In this document: in pieces, positions 33,432 through 42,151 of the stretch
Layout: each line of letters begins with the position of its first letter
Position numbering within the stretch: the stretch's first letter is position 1
Origin: JBIICI01 sp044238935
GTDB lineage: Bacteria; Pseudomonadota; Alphaproteobacteria; Micavibrionales; Micavibrionaceae
Length of the DNA: 64,000 nt
Assembly: GCA_044238935.1 (NCBI GenBank)
Contig: JBIICI010000006.1
Location: 41,034-105,033 of the forward strand
Direction: 5' to 3'
Made by a program: the position numbers and the translations under genes
Notes under the pieces: model-generated
What the model was told of the DNA's origin: nothing
Seen by the model: only the letters and a program-made list of their open reading frames with translations
The model's database searches: none

Positions 33432-34427
33432 TTACTTTTTAAATAGCATAATTTGGCGTAGCACATACTTATTGCCATTATCATAGGATACAGGAATTGT
33501 TTCTGCGACAATATATTTTACCTGTGCCGATTTTTCAAAGTAATGTTTTAAAGTTTCTGAGTCATATGCTTTGAGCGTGGTAACTTTTTTCTTAAGATTT
33601 TCATTTCCATTTTCAGGCTGAAGAAATATGTCATAAGAGTCGGATTTGATAATCGTATTTGTGGTTTTCTCAAATGATACTTTAAGCTCAGACATATATC
33701 GGGGTGCAATATCATCTTCTCCAACTTGTTTAGCCCATCCATTTTTCCAAAAATCAATTGTACTTTGATCTTTGATCATGAAATTCACTCTATCTTCATA
33801 AAGATTGTTTTTGCCCAATATACCCACGTCAATTAAAAGAAAGTCATTTTTCTTAAGAATTTTAGAAGCTAAGGCTGTAAATGCGTCTTCACCTAGATCA
33901 AGGTTGGCTAACGTTCCACCAAGTAACGCTAAGAGTCTAGGTGCTGGCGTTTCAAGAATAGCTAGCTCTTTTAAAATATAGTCGTGTTGGCTTTCAAAAT
34001 CACAATGTATAGGGAATATTTTTAAATCTTCTCGTAACTCTTTTGCTCCTAATATAGCTTTTTTAAGTATAGAAAGCGAAATATCTAAAGGGGTATAACT
34101 CGATATAGATTTTATTTTTGATATAATTTCTCTGTCGGTATTAAAATCCCCCGATCCAAAAGATAAGTATGTTTTAATGTTATTCTCTATTAATGCTTTT
34201 ATCGCATCATTTGACATCACAATGTCTTTGCTGTGGTAATAATTATCCGCTGTCAGATTAAACCAAGCATCTTCATCTTTTATATAATTGCATCTTTGAT
34301 TCCAGTGTTGGAAGTTTATATCATTTGATTTTTTCGATCTTATGATGCTTATAAGTTCTTCGTTGACTGGAATACCATGCGCCGGTGCTAAATCTTCAAA
34401 AATTGCTGGTTTATTTTTAAATTCCAC
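33432..34427 (-). CDS. EgtD-like SAM-dependent methyltransferase
   Basis: A 331-residue protein of the histidine-specific methyltransferase (EgtD/DUF2260) type. Evidence: SFGSGDFNTDREI (SAM loop), a YTPLDISLSILKKA segment like the family's YVPVDIS, LLALLGGTLANLD like FLGSTIGNF, and DFLLIDVGILG. The start is a GTG, with no clear ribosome-binding site. No EgtB-like partner is near, so ergothioneine synthesis is not supported here. The gene is more AT-rich than its neighbours ruvB and fabI and is set against the local strand, which suggests transfer. Confidence 0.7.
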   Translation of the reverse strand: MEFKNKPAIFEDLAPAHGIPVNEELISIIRSKKSNDINFQHWNQRCNYIKDEDAWFNLTADNYYHSKDIVMSNDAIKALIENNIKTYLSFGSGDFNTDREIISKIKSISSYTPLDISLSILKKAILGAKELREDLKIFPIHCDFESQHDYILKELAILETPAPRLLALLGGTLANLDLGEDAFTALASKILKKNDFLLIDVGILGKNNLYEDRVNFMIKDQSTIDFWKNGWAKQVGEDDIAPRYMSELKVSFEKTTNTIIKSDSYDIFLQPENGNENLKKKVTTLKAYDSETLKHYFEKSAQVKYIVAETIPVSYDNGNKYVLRQIMLFKK

Positions 34428-34580
34428 TTTTATACCATGTCTTTTATGATTAGAGTTTATGCATGCTAAGGTCTTTCAAGTTTTCGATCAAGTGATAATC
34501 TTGCTGCAAGAAAAAGTATGCATAAGACGATAATTTTAGCCTATATTTTTAAAATAACATGAATTTTCTATGAAAAATAA
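34428..34580. other. AT-rich intergenic DNA, no gene seen
   Basis: This is the first half of the 322-base gap between the EgtD-like gene and fabI. It shows AT-rich sequence and no coding or RNA signal I can support. The second half carries a short open remnant. Confidence 0.4.
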
Positions 34581-34694
34581 TGGCGTCCAAAATTTATAGA
34601 GTCATTAGCGCAGCATGAAATTGAGCAATGGCTTCATGAATCCGCACAAGAATCTGATGATGATCCTCTTGACTTAAGGCTTTCAGATGGTTAG
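34581..34694 (+). pseudogene. Short gene remnant upstream of fabI
   Basis: A 37-codon frame closed upstream by TAA (34578) and downstream by TAG (34692). It reads FIESLAQHEIEQWL followed by DDDPLDLRLSDG, a composition that looks like the end of a real protein. It has no ATG, GTG or TTG. I do not recognise the family. It could be the tail of a gene deleted next to fabI, or chance. Confidence 0.3.
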
Positions 34695-34749
34695 GCTGGA
34701 TGCATAAATTAAATATAGTATCTCAATATTGTCTTAAGGAAAAATAAAA

Positions 34750-35595
34750 ATGTCTGGTTTGATGAAGGGTAAAAAAGGCCTGATTATGGGCGTTGCGAAT
34801 GATCGCTCTATTGCATGGGGTATCGCGAAAGAGGCAGCTGATCATGGCGCGGAATTGGCGTTTACCTATCAAGGCGAAGCGTTGGAACGCCGCGTGCGCC
34901 CTTTGGCGGATCAAGTGGGATCAAGCATCGTTTTACCCTGTGATGTCACCGATGAATCCAGCATTGATGATGTGTTTGCGGTCTTAAAGGAAAAATGGGG
35001 ACAAGTGGATTTTGTGGTTCATGCCATTGCCTTTTCTGATAAAAATGAATTGGACGGTCTATATTTGGATACTACCCGTGCTAATTTCACGCGCACGATG
35101 GATATTTCTGTTTATTCCTTTACCGCTGTGGCACAACGGGCTGTGCCCTTAATGACCAATGGTGGCAGCCTTTTGACTCTCACCTATTATGGTGCGGAGC
35201 AAGTTATGCCACATTATAACGTCATGGGCGTTGCCAAAGCGGCATTAGAAGCATCGGTCAGATATTTAGCCAATGATTTAGGGGCGCGCGATATTCGCGT
35301 CAATGCGATTTCCGCAGGGCCTATTAAAACACTTGCCGCCAGTGGGATTGGCGATTTCAGGCATATTTTAAAATGGAATGAACTCAATGCCCCCTTGCGC
35401 CGCAATGTCACGACCGAAGATGTCGGGCGTTCAGGATTATATTTACTTAGTGACCTTGCCAGCGGCGTGACGGGGGAAATTTTGCACGTCGATTCAGGAT
35501 ACCACACAGTGGGCATGTTGGCGGTGGATAATATCACAGAAACCGCAAAGCTCTTGCAAACGATGGTTCCAAAAGACGAAACCGAAGCGGCATAA
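34750..35595 (+). CDS. fabI: Enoyl-[acyl-carrier-protein] reductase (NADH)
   Basis: A 281-residue short-chain reductase for the last step of fatty-acid elongation. It has the cofactor loop GVANDRSIAWGIAKE and the FabI-type active site Tyr-x6-Lys in HYNVMGVAKAALE. The NAISAGPIKTLAASGIGDF loop is typical. Start and length are usual. The stop overlaps the aroC start (TAATG), so the two are coupled. Confidence 0.96.
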   Translation: MSGLMKGKKGLIMGVANDRSIAWGIAKEAADHGAELAFTYQGEALERRVRPLADQVGSSIVLPCDVTDESSIDDVFAVLKEKWGQVDFVVHAIAFSDKNELDGLYLDTTRANFTRTMDISVYSFTAVAQRAVPLMTNGGSLLTLTYYGAEQVMPHYNVMGVAKAALEASVRYLANDLGARDIRVNAISAGPIKTLAASGIGDFRHILKWNELNAPLRRNVTTEDVGRSGLYLLSDLASGVTGEILHVDSGYHTVGMLAVDNITETAKLLQTMVPKDETEAA

Positions 35596-36680
35596 TGTCA
35601 GGCAATCGCTTTGGAACCCTCTTTCAATATACCACATTTGGCGAAAGCCACGGCATCGCCATAGGCTGTGTTGTTGATGGCGTGCCGCCGCGCATTCCGT
35701 TAAGTGAAGCGGACTTACAGCCCTTTATGGATCGCCGCCGTCCGGGGCAATCAAAATTCACCACGCAACGCAATGAACCTGATACGGTAAAAATTCTCTC
35801 TGGTGTATTCGAAGGAATGACCACAGGTGCGCCGATTGGTCTGTTGATTGAAAACCAAGATGCACGATCCAAAGATTACGGCGAGATCAAAGATCAATTC
35901 CGCCCCGGTCATGCCGATTATACATTCCAAGCCAAATACGGCATCCGCGATCATCGTGGCGGCGGTCGTTCTTCGGCGCGTGAAACGGCAATGCGCGTGG
36001 CAGCAGGGGCAATCGCGCAGCATGTTCTATGGCATCAAATCGGGCGCGATGTGCAGATTATGGGCGGTGTGGTGCAGTTAGGCGCACTCAAAATCAATCG
36101 TGACCGAATGAATTGGGACACAGTCAATGACAACCCTTTCTTTTGCCCCGATCCCGATTCTGTGCCTGTGTGGGAAGATTATCTAAAAGACATTCGAAAA
36201 TCAGGCTCAAGCTGTGGCGCGATTGTTGAGATTGTGGCGCGTGGCGTGCCTGTGGGCTTGGGTGCGCCTGTGTATGATCGTTTGGATGCCGATATTGCCA
36301 AAGCGATGATGTCGATTAACGCGGTTAAGGGCGTTGAAATTGGTAATGGTTTTGAGAGTGCGGCCTTAAGCGGTGAAGATAATGCTGATCAAATGCGCCT
36401 TGATGCACAGGGAAACCCTGTATTCCTCAGTAATAATGCAGGCGGTATTTTAGGCGGCATATCCAACGGCAATGAGATTGTGGTGCGTATGGCATTTAAA
36501 CCCACTAGCTCAATTCTTACGCCCCGTCAATCTATTGATGTGCATGGCAATGAGGTCGATGTGCGCACCATCGGGCGACATGATCCCTGCGTGGGTATTC
36601 GTGGAGTCCCTGTGGCAGAAGCCATGCTGGCGTGCGTTCTAGCCGATCATTGGCTGCGGCATAAGGCACAATGTTTGTAG
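35595..36680 (+). CDS. aroC: Chorismate synthase
   Basis: A 361-residue FMN-dependent lyase that makes chorismate. Signatures are FGESHGIAIGCVVDGVPP, RRRPGQSKFTTQRNE, DHRGGGRSSARETA and GRHDPCVGIRGVPVAEAM. Residue pattern and length are normal. It overlaps fabI by one base. Confidence 0.97.
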   Translation: MSGNRFGTLFQYTTFGESHGIAIGCVVDGVPPRIPLSEADLQPFMDRRRPGQSKFTTQRNEPDTVKILSGVFEGMTTGAPIGLLIENQDARSKDYGEIKDQFRPGHADYTFQAKYGIRDHRGGGRSSARETAMRVAAGAIAQHVLWHQIGRDVQIMGGVVQLGALKINRDRMNWDTVNDNPFFCPDPDSVPVWEDYLKDIRKSGSSCGAIVEIVARGVPVGLGAPVYDRLDADIAKAMMSINAVKGVEIGNGFESAALSGEDNADQMRLDAQGNPVFLSNNAGGILGGISNGNEIVVRMAFKPTSSILTPRQSIDVHGNEVDVRTIGRHDPCVGIRGVPVAEAMLACVLADHWLRHKAQCL

Positions 36681-36797
36681 GTTTTTCTATAGTATTTCAC
36701 ATTAATAATTTAGACAGGGTTTTAAAAACCCAGAACAATCTTCAATGAATTTTCACCAATTTTTTGGTATAATGGGACATAAAAAAGGAGTCCGCCT

Positions 36798-38540
36798 ATG
36801 CCCCATTATACTGCACCTTTAGACCATATTGATTTTATCCTGAAAAATATCCTAGGCACACCAAACATCCTGCCGAACCTCACGGGCTATGCGGAAGCCA
36901 CCGAGGATACGGTGGAAGCTATTCTAAACGAGGGCGCAAAAATTGCCCAAGATGTCTTATTCCCCTTAAATCAAATTGGCGATAAAGAAGGATGCCGTTT
37001 GGAAAATGGCAAAGTTATCACGCCGACAGGCTTTAAAGACGCCTATCAAATCTTCACCCAAGGCGGCTGGACTGCTGTTTCCTGTGATCCTCAATATGGT
37101 GGCATGGGGTTGCCGCATGTGGTGAATTTAGCTTTACAAGAAATATTCTCCTCCGCCAATATGGCCTTTGCGATGTATGCAGGATTATCACAAGGCGCGT
37201 ATGATGCGCTGCACCAACACGGCACCGATTGGCAAAAGCAAACCTATTTACCAAAGCTGATTGATGGCAGTTGGTCAGGAACAATGTGTTTAACAGAGCC
37301 CCATTGCGGCACGGATTTAGGGCTTATTCGCACCAAGGCTGTGCCTGTAGGCGATGATGAATATGCCATCACAGGCACAAAGATTTTTATATCCGCAGGC
37401 GATCATGATTTAACTGATAATATCATCCATTTGGTGTTGGCACGATTACCCGATGCCCCCAAGGGGGTAGGGGGCATATCCCTATTTGCTGTGCCAAAAA
37501 TGGCATTAGACGGCACATCTAATCATGTCACATGCGGATCATTGGAACATAAAATGGGGATCAAGGGATCAGCCACCGCCGTTCTGAATTTCGACCAAGC
37601 CATTGGCACATTGGTTGGTGAACCCCATAAAGGTTTAAAAGCCATGTTCACCATGATGAATGCCGCGCGTTTGGGGGTGGCGATGCAGGGGCTGGGGATT
37701 GCCGAAGTGTCTTATCAAAACGCGCTATCCTATGCCAAAGACCGCTTACAGATGCGCGGATTAAAGGGCGTTGTTGCCCCTGAAAAAGAGGCCGATCCGA
37801 TTATCGTTCACCCTGATGTACGGCGTATGTTATTGACAATGAAAGCCTTTGTTGAGGGTGGTCGCGCCCTTGCGTACTGGGTGGGGCTGCATTTGGATAT
37901 ATCGCAGCATGCGGATAATCCGCAAACGCGCCAAGATTCCGATGATCTGGTGGCGTTAATGACCCCGATCTTAAAGGCTTATTTGACCGATATGGGGACA
38001 GAATGTGCGAACTTAGCCATTCAGATTTACGGCGGTCACGGCTATATTTGGGAGCATGGCGTGGAACAATATGCGCGTGATGCAAGGATTGCACAAATTT
38101 ATGAGGGCACAAACGGCATCCAAGCCCTTGACTTAGTCGGGCGCAAAATGGGTGCAAATTTTGGGCGCAATTTACGGCAGTTTTTCCATCCTGTATCAAA
38201 TTATATCACACGCCATAGTGACAATGCGGACATGATGGAATTTATTGTGCCGCTCTCAAAAGCTTTCGCCAAACTGCAACAAGCCACGGGTTTAATCGCC
38301 GAAAAAGGGTTGAAAGATCCCAATGAGGGCGCGGCGGCATCGGTGGATTATTTGCGCTTATTTGCTTTAACGGCGATGGCGTATATGTGGTGTCAAATGG
38401 TTGAGAAATCAGACAGTCCACATACAAAAAAAACCGCCCGTTTCTTTATGATGCGTATGCTACCTGAAATGGATGCACGCTTTAAAATGATAACGGCAGG
38501 GGCGGCAAGTTTAATGGATATGGATGTAGAGGGGTTTTAA
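36798..38540 (+). CDS. Acyl-CoA dehydrogenase (DmdC/AcdA-type)
   Basis: A 580-residue FAD enzyme of the longer acyl-CoA dehydrogenase subgroup, which carries an extra C-terminal domain. It has the N-terminal signature PLDHIDFILKNILG, the substrate-binding TMCLTEPHCGTDLGLIRT, the FAD segment QIYGGHGYIWEHGVEQYARD and the base-region YEGTNGIQALDLVGRK. The subgroup includes methylmercaptopropionyl-CoA and phenylacetate-related dehydrogenases, and the exact acyl chain is unclear. A ribosome-binding site AAAAGGAG precedes the ATG. It stands alone, not in an operon. Confidence 0.93.
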   Translation: MPHYTAPLDHIDFILKNILGTPNILPNLTGYAEATEDTVEAILNEGAKIAQDVLFPLNQIGDKEGCRLENGKVITPTGFKDAYQIFTQGGWTAVSCDPQYGGMGLPHVVNLALQEIFSSANMAFAMYAGLSQGAYDALHQHGTDWQKQTYLPKLIDGSWSGTMCLTEPHCGTDLGLIRTKAVPVGDDEYAITGTKIFISAGDHDLTDNIIHLVLARLPDAPKGVGGISLFAVPKMALDGTSNHVTCGSLEHKMGIKGSATAVLNFDQAIGTLVGEPHKGLKAMFTMMNAARLGVAMQGLGIAEVSYQNALSYAKDRLQMRGLKGVVAPEKEADPIIVHPDVRRMLLTMKAFVEGGRALAYWVGLHLDISQHADNPQTRQDSDDLVALMTPILKAYLTDMGTECANLAIQIYGGHGYIWEHGVEQYARDARIAQIYEGTNGIQALDLVGRKMGANFGRNLRQFFHPVSNYITRHSDNADMMEFIVPLSKAFAKLQQATGLIAEKGLKDPNEGAAASVDYLRLFALTAMAYMWCQMVEKSDSPHTKKTARFFMMRMLPEMDARFKMITAGAASLMDMDVEGF

Positions 38541-38586
38541 ATCTCATTTTTTAAGAACTGGCACGGTTTTTGCTTTTGTGTCTTAT

Positions 38587-39549
38587 ATGAAAGTAGAGAG
38601 TTTAAATCATATTCGCACAGTTATTGAAGGCGCCGCCCAGAAAAGCGGCGTCGATTTTTCCTATCTTTTGAACCAAGCCAAGGTTGAGAGTAGCCTGAAT
38701 CCTGAGGCAAAATCCAAAAGCAGCTCTGCCACGGGATTATATCAATTTATTGACTCCACATGGTTGGATATGGTCAAAAATCATGGCGATAAATATGGGT
38801 TAGAATCGTATCAAGCCGCCATTAAGCAGCATGGTCATGTTGATCATAAGGTCAAACAAGAAATTTTAAATTTGCGCAAAGACCCTGCTTTATCGGCCAA
38901 TATGGCGGCTGAATTGGCATCCAGCAACCAAGATTATTTAGAAAAATCAGGGGTCAAAACAACGCCGACGGCTCTTTATATGGCGCATTTTTTAGGGGCA
39001 GGAAAAGCCGTCGAGTTTTTGAAAGAGCATGAACAGTCACCTTATGCGCCTGCTGCGGCACTCTTTCCCAAAGAAGCCAATGCAAACCGAGCCGTTTTTT
39101 ACCACGGCAATGGCAAAGCTAAAAGCATGGATGAGATTTACGGTCATTTTGAACAGAAAATCGAAGGGGGTGTTGATGTGACTCAATCATCTTCTTTCAT
39201 CGCGCAAACAGATGATTATGTGCCGTCGCCGCTTGCGTTACTGAATGCACAAAGCAAAAATGATTTTACAGACAAGTCATGGCATATTATATGGAATCAA
39301 TCTGAGCCTGTTTTAAGTGAGCAGACACAAGAAACCGATAAGGATCAGCCTGATTATGTTCCTTTGGCGGATGCCGATAGTCCTTTTGGGTGGTTAAATG
39401 CCCGAAATGGTGCGCGTAAAAATATCGCGGTGCCATGGGAAAATCGTATCCCGAATACAGCATTACAGGATTTAGGGGCAAAACCTGTTCCTCAAAATCT
39501 TTTAAATGCAGGAACATTAAGGCTGTTTTTAGAGAAGGCTGGGCATTAA
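38587..39549 (+). CDS. Lytic transglycosylase (SLT family)
   Basis: A 320-residue protein with an SLT/lysozyme-like domain in residues about 1-150. The catalytic Glu is in NQAKVESSLNPEAK, followed by SATGLYQFIDSTWL and LYMAHFLGAGKAV. The rest (about 190-320) is low-complexity, ending in LFLEKAGH. No signal peptide is apparent, so it may leave the cell by the flagellar route or act with another export signal. The ATG at 38587 is chosen over a TTG three codons earlier. A strong hairpin terminates it. Confidence 0.85.
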   Translation: MKVESLNHIRTVIEGAAQKSGVDFSYLLNQAKVESSLNPEAKSKSSSATGLYQFIDSTWLDMVKNHGDKYGLESYQAAIKQHGHVDHKVKQEILNLRKDPALSANMAAELASSNQDYLEKSGVKTTPTALYMAHFLGAGKAVEFLKEHEQSPYAPAAALFPKEANANRAVFYHGNGKAKSMDEIYGHFEQKIEGGVDVTQSSSFIAQTDDYVPSPLALLNAQSKNDFTDKSWHIIWNQSEPVLSEQTQETDKDQPDYVPLADADSPFGWLNARNGARKNIAVPWENRIPNTALQDLGAKPVPQNLLNAGTLRLFLEKAGH

Positions 39550-39581
39550 AAAAGAGCAGAGATTTTCTCCTCTGCTCTTTT
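39550..39581. terminator. Bidirectional terminator
   Basis: AAAAGAGCAGAG and CTCTGCTCTTTT (39550-39561 and 39570-39581) form a perfect 12-bp stem with loop ATTTTCTC. A and T tracts on the two arms give a U-run in both directions. It ends both the transglycosylase and the convergent AhpD-like gene. Confidence 0.85.
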
Positions 39582-39591
39582 AAGTGTTTTC

Positions 39592-40155
39592 TTAAGCGGC
39601 TTTACACGCATTTTTTGAGCAAACATCTTTTGTAGAAACTAAGGGGAAGTCGATTTCTGTTTCTGTGAGATGGTTGAAATAGTTTGTAAAGATATTAAAG
39701 CAGGTCACGGCAAGGATTTCCAATATTTCCGCCTCATTATAGCCTGCTGTTTTGATGGATTTTAAATCATCATCGGACAGTTTTCCCTGTAATTTTACGA
39801 TTTTAATCGCAAAATCAAGCGCGGCTTGGGTTTTTGTGTCGGCTGATTTGGCATGAAGATTTTGATCTAATTCCGCTTCAGAAACTTTCAGGCTTTTGCC
39901 GATGGCGGTATGGGCTGATGCGCAATAATCGCAATTATTCACGCCCGCAACAGCCACCGCAATTTGTTCGCGCAGTCCCGCAGAAAGAGATGCTCCTGAT
40001 AAAGCCCCAGATCCAGATAGATAAAAATCAAAAACTGCAGGGGAATGTGCAAATGTCAAAAAGATATTTGGCGTGCTGCCCAGCTTATTTTTAATAATAT
40101 CAAGCTGTTCTTTGGCTTTGGAAGAAGGGTTCGTGTTTGGGGCGATACGAGGCAT
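39592..40155 (-). CDS. AhpD-like carboxymuconolactone decarboxylase-family protein
   Basis: A 187-residue protein of the AhpD/CMD fold with the redox pair in NNCDYCASAHTAIGK (CxxC, then the conserved His), so it is probably a peroxidase-type or thiol-active enzyme. The ATG at 40155 has the ribosome-binding site GGAGAA directly upstream, which decides against an earlier start. It is divergent from a TetR gene. The region between the two start codons carries two palindromic operators, so it is likely the TetR target. Confidence 0.88.
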   Translation of the reverse strand: MPRIAPNTNPSSKAKEQLDIIKNKLGSTPNIFLTFAHSPAVFDFYLSGSGALSGASLSAGLREQIAVAVAGVNNCDYCASAHTAIGKSLKVSEAELDQNLHAKSADTKTQAALDFAIKIVKLQGKLSDDDLKSIKTAGYNEAEILEILAVTCFNIFTNYFNHLTETEIDFPLVSTKDVCSKNACKAA

Positions 40156-40184
40156 AGAGTTCTCCATTTTTAAAAGTGTTAAAA

Positions 40185-40204
40185 GGTAAACTAATTTGTT
40201 TACC
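40185..40204. promoter_or_regulatory. Operator 1 in the ahpD-like/tetR interval
   Basis: A perfect palindrome, GGTAAAC-TAATTT-GTTTACC, centred about 28 bp from the second copy. It is the probable TetR-family binding site controlling the AhpD-like gene. Confidence 0.75.
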
Positions 40205-40211
40205 TTTATAG

Positions 40212-40233
40212 AAGTAAACAAATTGGTTTACTT
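40212..40233. promoter_or_regulatory. Operator 2 overlapping the tetR -35 box
   Basis: AAGTAAAC-AAATTG-GTTTACTT is a perfect 8-bp inverted repeat sharing GTAAAC/GTTTAC half sites with operator 1. It covers the predicted -35 of tetR, so autorepression is expected. Confidence 0.75.
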
Positions 40234-40255
40234 TGTCAAGGGGTTTTTGTATAAT
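40227..40255 (+). promoter_or_regulatory. Predicted tetR promoter
   Basis: TTTACT (40227-40232) and a perfect TATAAT (40250-40255) are spaced 17 bp apart. The predicted start falls at about 40262, on the ATG itself, which suggests a leaderless mRNA. Confidence 0.6.
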
Positions 40256-40261
40256 CATTTT

Positions 40262-40846
40262 ATGAATGAACAATCAGATAATAAAATTGTAAAATCGCCA
40301 AAGCGTGAGGCGATTATAAAACATGCCTATGACGTATTCGGACGGGATGGTTTTCATGCCACAGCGATTGATCGCGTTTTGGCGGATACGGGAATTTCAA
40401 AGCGGACTTTGTATAAATATTTCCGTACAAAAGAAGAGCTGATTTATGCTGTCCTTGAATATTATCAATCCATTATTTTTCAAGATGTTCTAAAAGAACT
40501 ATCACGTCGCAGCGTGAATCCTATTGATCAGATTTTGTCGTTATTTGATATAAAGATTGAGCAATTCCAAGAGCATAATTTTTTAGGATGCTTTGCAATT
40601 AATGCCAGAATTGAATTTGAGGGCAAAGATCCTGAAATCCAGCGTTTGTGCAATTATTTTTATAGATCCGTGGAAAAATGCTTTTCAAATCTGTGTCATG
40701 AGTCTGGAAAAGAAAACCCTGAACAGCTGGCGCGTCATATTGCCATTATATTTAAAGGCGGGGTTTTAACTGCACAAATGCACCATGATGCCAATGCAAT
40801 GATTGAAGCAAAGGGGTTGGTGCAGTATTTGTTACAATCATCCTAA
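40262..40846 (+). CDS. TetR/AcrR-family regulator
   Basis: A 194-residue repressor. The N-terminal helix-turn-helix (residues about 16-60) reads AIIKHAYDVFGRDGFHATAI with recognition helix SKRTLYKYFRTKEEL. The C-terminal ligand domain (LGCFAINARIEFEGKDPEIQ) resembles regulators of the YxaF/LmrA type. The ATG at 40262 is favoured because any longer form would run through both operators. It is divergent from the AhpD-like gene and likely represses it and itself. Confidence 0.9.
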   Translation: MNEQSDNKIVKSPKREAIIKHAYDVFGRDGFHATAIDRVLADTGISKRTLYKYFRTKEELIYAVLEYYQSIIFQDVLKELSRRSVNPIDQILSLFDIKIEQFQEHNFLGCFAINARIEFEGKDPEIQRLCNYFYRSVEKCFSNLCHESGKENPEQLARHIAIIFKGGVLTAQMHHDANAMIEAKGLVQYLLQSS

Positions 40847-40854
40847 AAACGGGT

Positions 40855-42105
40855 TCAAAGAACACCAATCAAGATCCCTTCTTCATTCATACCCGTGATG
40901 GTCATGGGGATTAAGCTGCCAATTTCTGCGGTGTTTGGGACAATGACTTCGGCAAAATGTTCGGTGCGGCCTTTATTGCCTTTTTCAACTAAGACACTGA
41001 CATTTTTGCCGATTTGTGCCATTTTAAATTTTTCTAATTGCTGATCCCCAAGGGTGCGGAGGCGGGCAGCGCGTTCCTTGCGGATGGCTTTGGGAATGCT
41101 GGGCATTTTGGCGGCGGGTGTGCCTTCGCGCTCAGAATAGGGGAAAATATGCAAAAATGTCAGATCACATTCTGTTACAATTTTTAGGGAGTTTTCAAAC
41201 ATTTCCTCTGTTTCTGTTGGGAAACCTGCAATAATATCGGCGCCAAATACAATATCAGGACGCAAAGTGCGGGCACGATTGGCCATTTCAATCGCATCGC
41301 CGCGTAAGTGACGGCGTTTCATGCGCTTTAAGATCATATCATCACCTGCTTGTAAGCTCATGTGCAAATGTGGCATCAGGCGCGGTTCATGGGCAATCAA
41401 ATGCCATAAATCCTCATCCATTTCCACAGGATCAAGGGAGGATAAGCGCAAACGGGGTAAATCAGGTACAATCGCCAGAACGCGGCGGATCATTTGCCCC
41501 AATGTCGGTTTCCCCGGTAAATCAGAACCATAGGATGTGACATCAACCCCTGTTAAAACAACTTCCTTATATCCTGCCTTCACAAGGCGCTGTAATTGCT
41601 GCGCAACCTCACCAATCGGTACAGATCGCGAATTGCCGCGGCCATAGGGAATAATGCAAAAGGTACAACGATGATCGCAGCCATTTTGAACTTGCACAAA
41701 AGCGCGGGCGTGATCTTCGAATCCTTCCAATAAATGCGATGCCGTTTCGGTGACGGACATAATATCATTGACCATCACGCGTTCATGGTCATGTTGTGCG
41801 CCCCAGCTTTCGGCTTTTAATTTCAGATCATTGCCGATAATCTGATCGACTTCACTCATTTTTGAAAATTGATCGGGATTGACTTGCGCCGCACAGCCTG
41901 TGACAATGATTTTGGCGTTGGGATTGTCACGCCGTGCTTTGCGGATAGCTTGACGGGCTTGGCGTTCTGCCTCTGCTGTGACAGCACAGGTGTTAAAAAT
42001 AATGGCATCCTGCATGCCAGCTTTTGTCGCATGATCCTTGATGACTTCGGATTCATAGACATTTAAACGACAGCCAAAGGTAATAATTTCAGGGGTTTTT
42101 TCCAT
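40855..42105 (-). CDS. mtaB: tRNA t6A37 methylthiotransferase
   Basis: A 416-residue radical-SAM methylthiotransferase. The N-terminal UPF0004 domain supplies three Cys (TFGCRLNVYESEV, FNTCAVTAEA, VTGCAAQVNP). The radical-SAM cluster CxxxCxxC is in NGCDHRCTFCIIPYGRG, and a C-terminal TRAM-like domain follows. The layout fits MtaB (ms2t6A37) better than MiaB or RimO. The ATG at 42105 is used in place of an upstream TTG. It lies 46 bases downstream of dapF on the same strand. Confidence 0.92.
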   Translation of the reverse strand: MEKTPEIITFGCRLNVYESEVIKDHATKAGMQDAIIFNTCAVTAEAERQARQAIRKARRDNPNAKIIVTGCAAQVNPDQFSKMSEVDQIIGNDLKLKAESWGAQHDHERVMVNDIMSVTETASHLLEGFEDHARAFVQVQNGCDHRCTFCIIPYGRGNSRSVPIGEVAQQLQRLVKAGYKEVVLTGVDVTSYGSDLPGKPTLGQMIRRVLAIVPDLPRLRLSSLDPVEMDEDLWHLIAHEPRLMPHLHMSLQAGDDMILKRMKRRHLRGDAIEMANRARTLRPDIVFGADIIAGFPTETEEMFENSLKIVTECDLTFLHIFPYSEREGTPAAKMPSIPKAIRKERAARLRTLGDQQLEKFKMAQIGKNVSVLVEKGNKGRTEHFAEVIVPNTAEIGSLIPMTITGMNEEGILIGVL

Positions 42106-42151
42106 GATGTTTTTTAACGCGAATGGCGCCAAAAATCAAACTTTTTCAAAT

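Noticed and set aside
36703..36730. GGGTTTT/AAAACCC palindrome between aroC and the acyl-CoA dehydrogenase
   Set aside because: It has no T-run after it and is short. A terminator or operator call is not supported.
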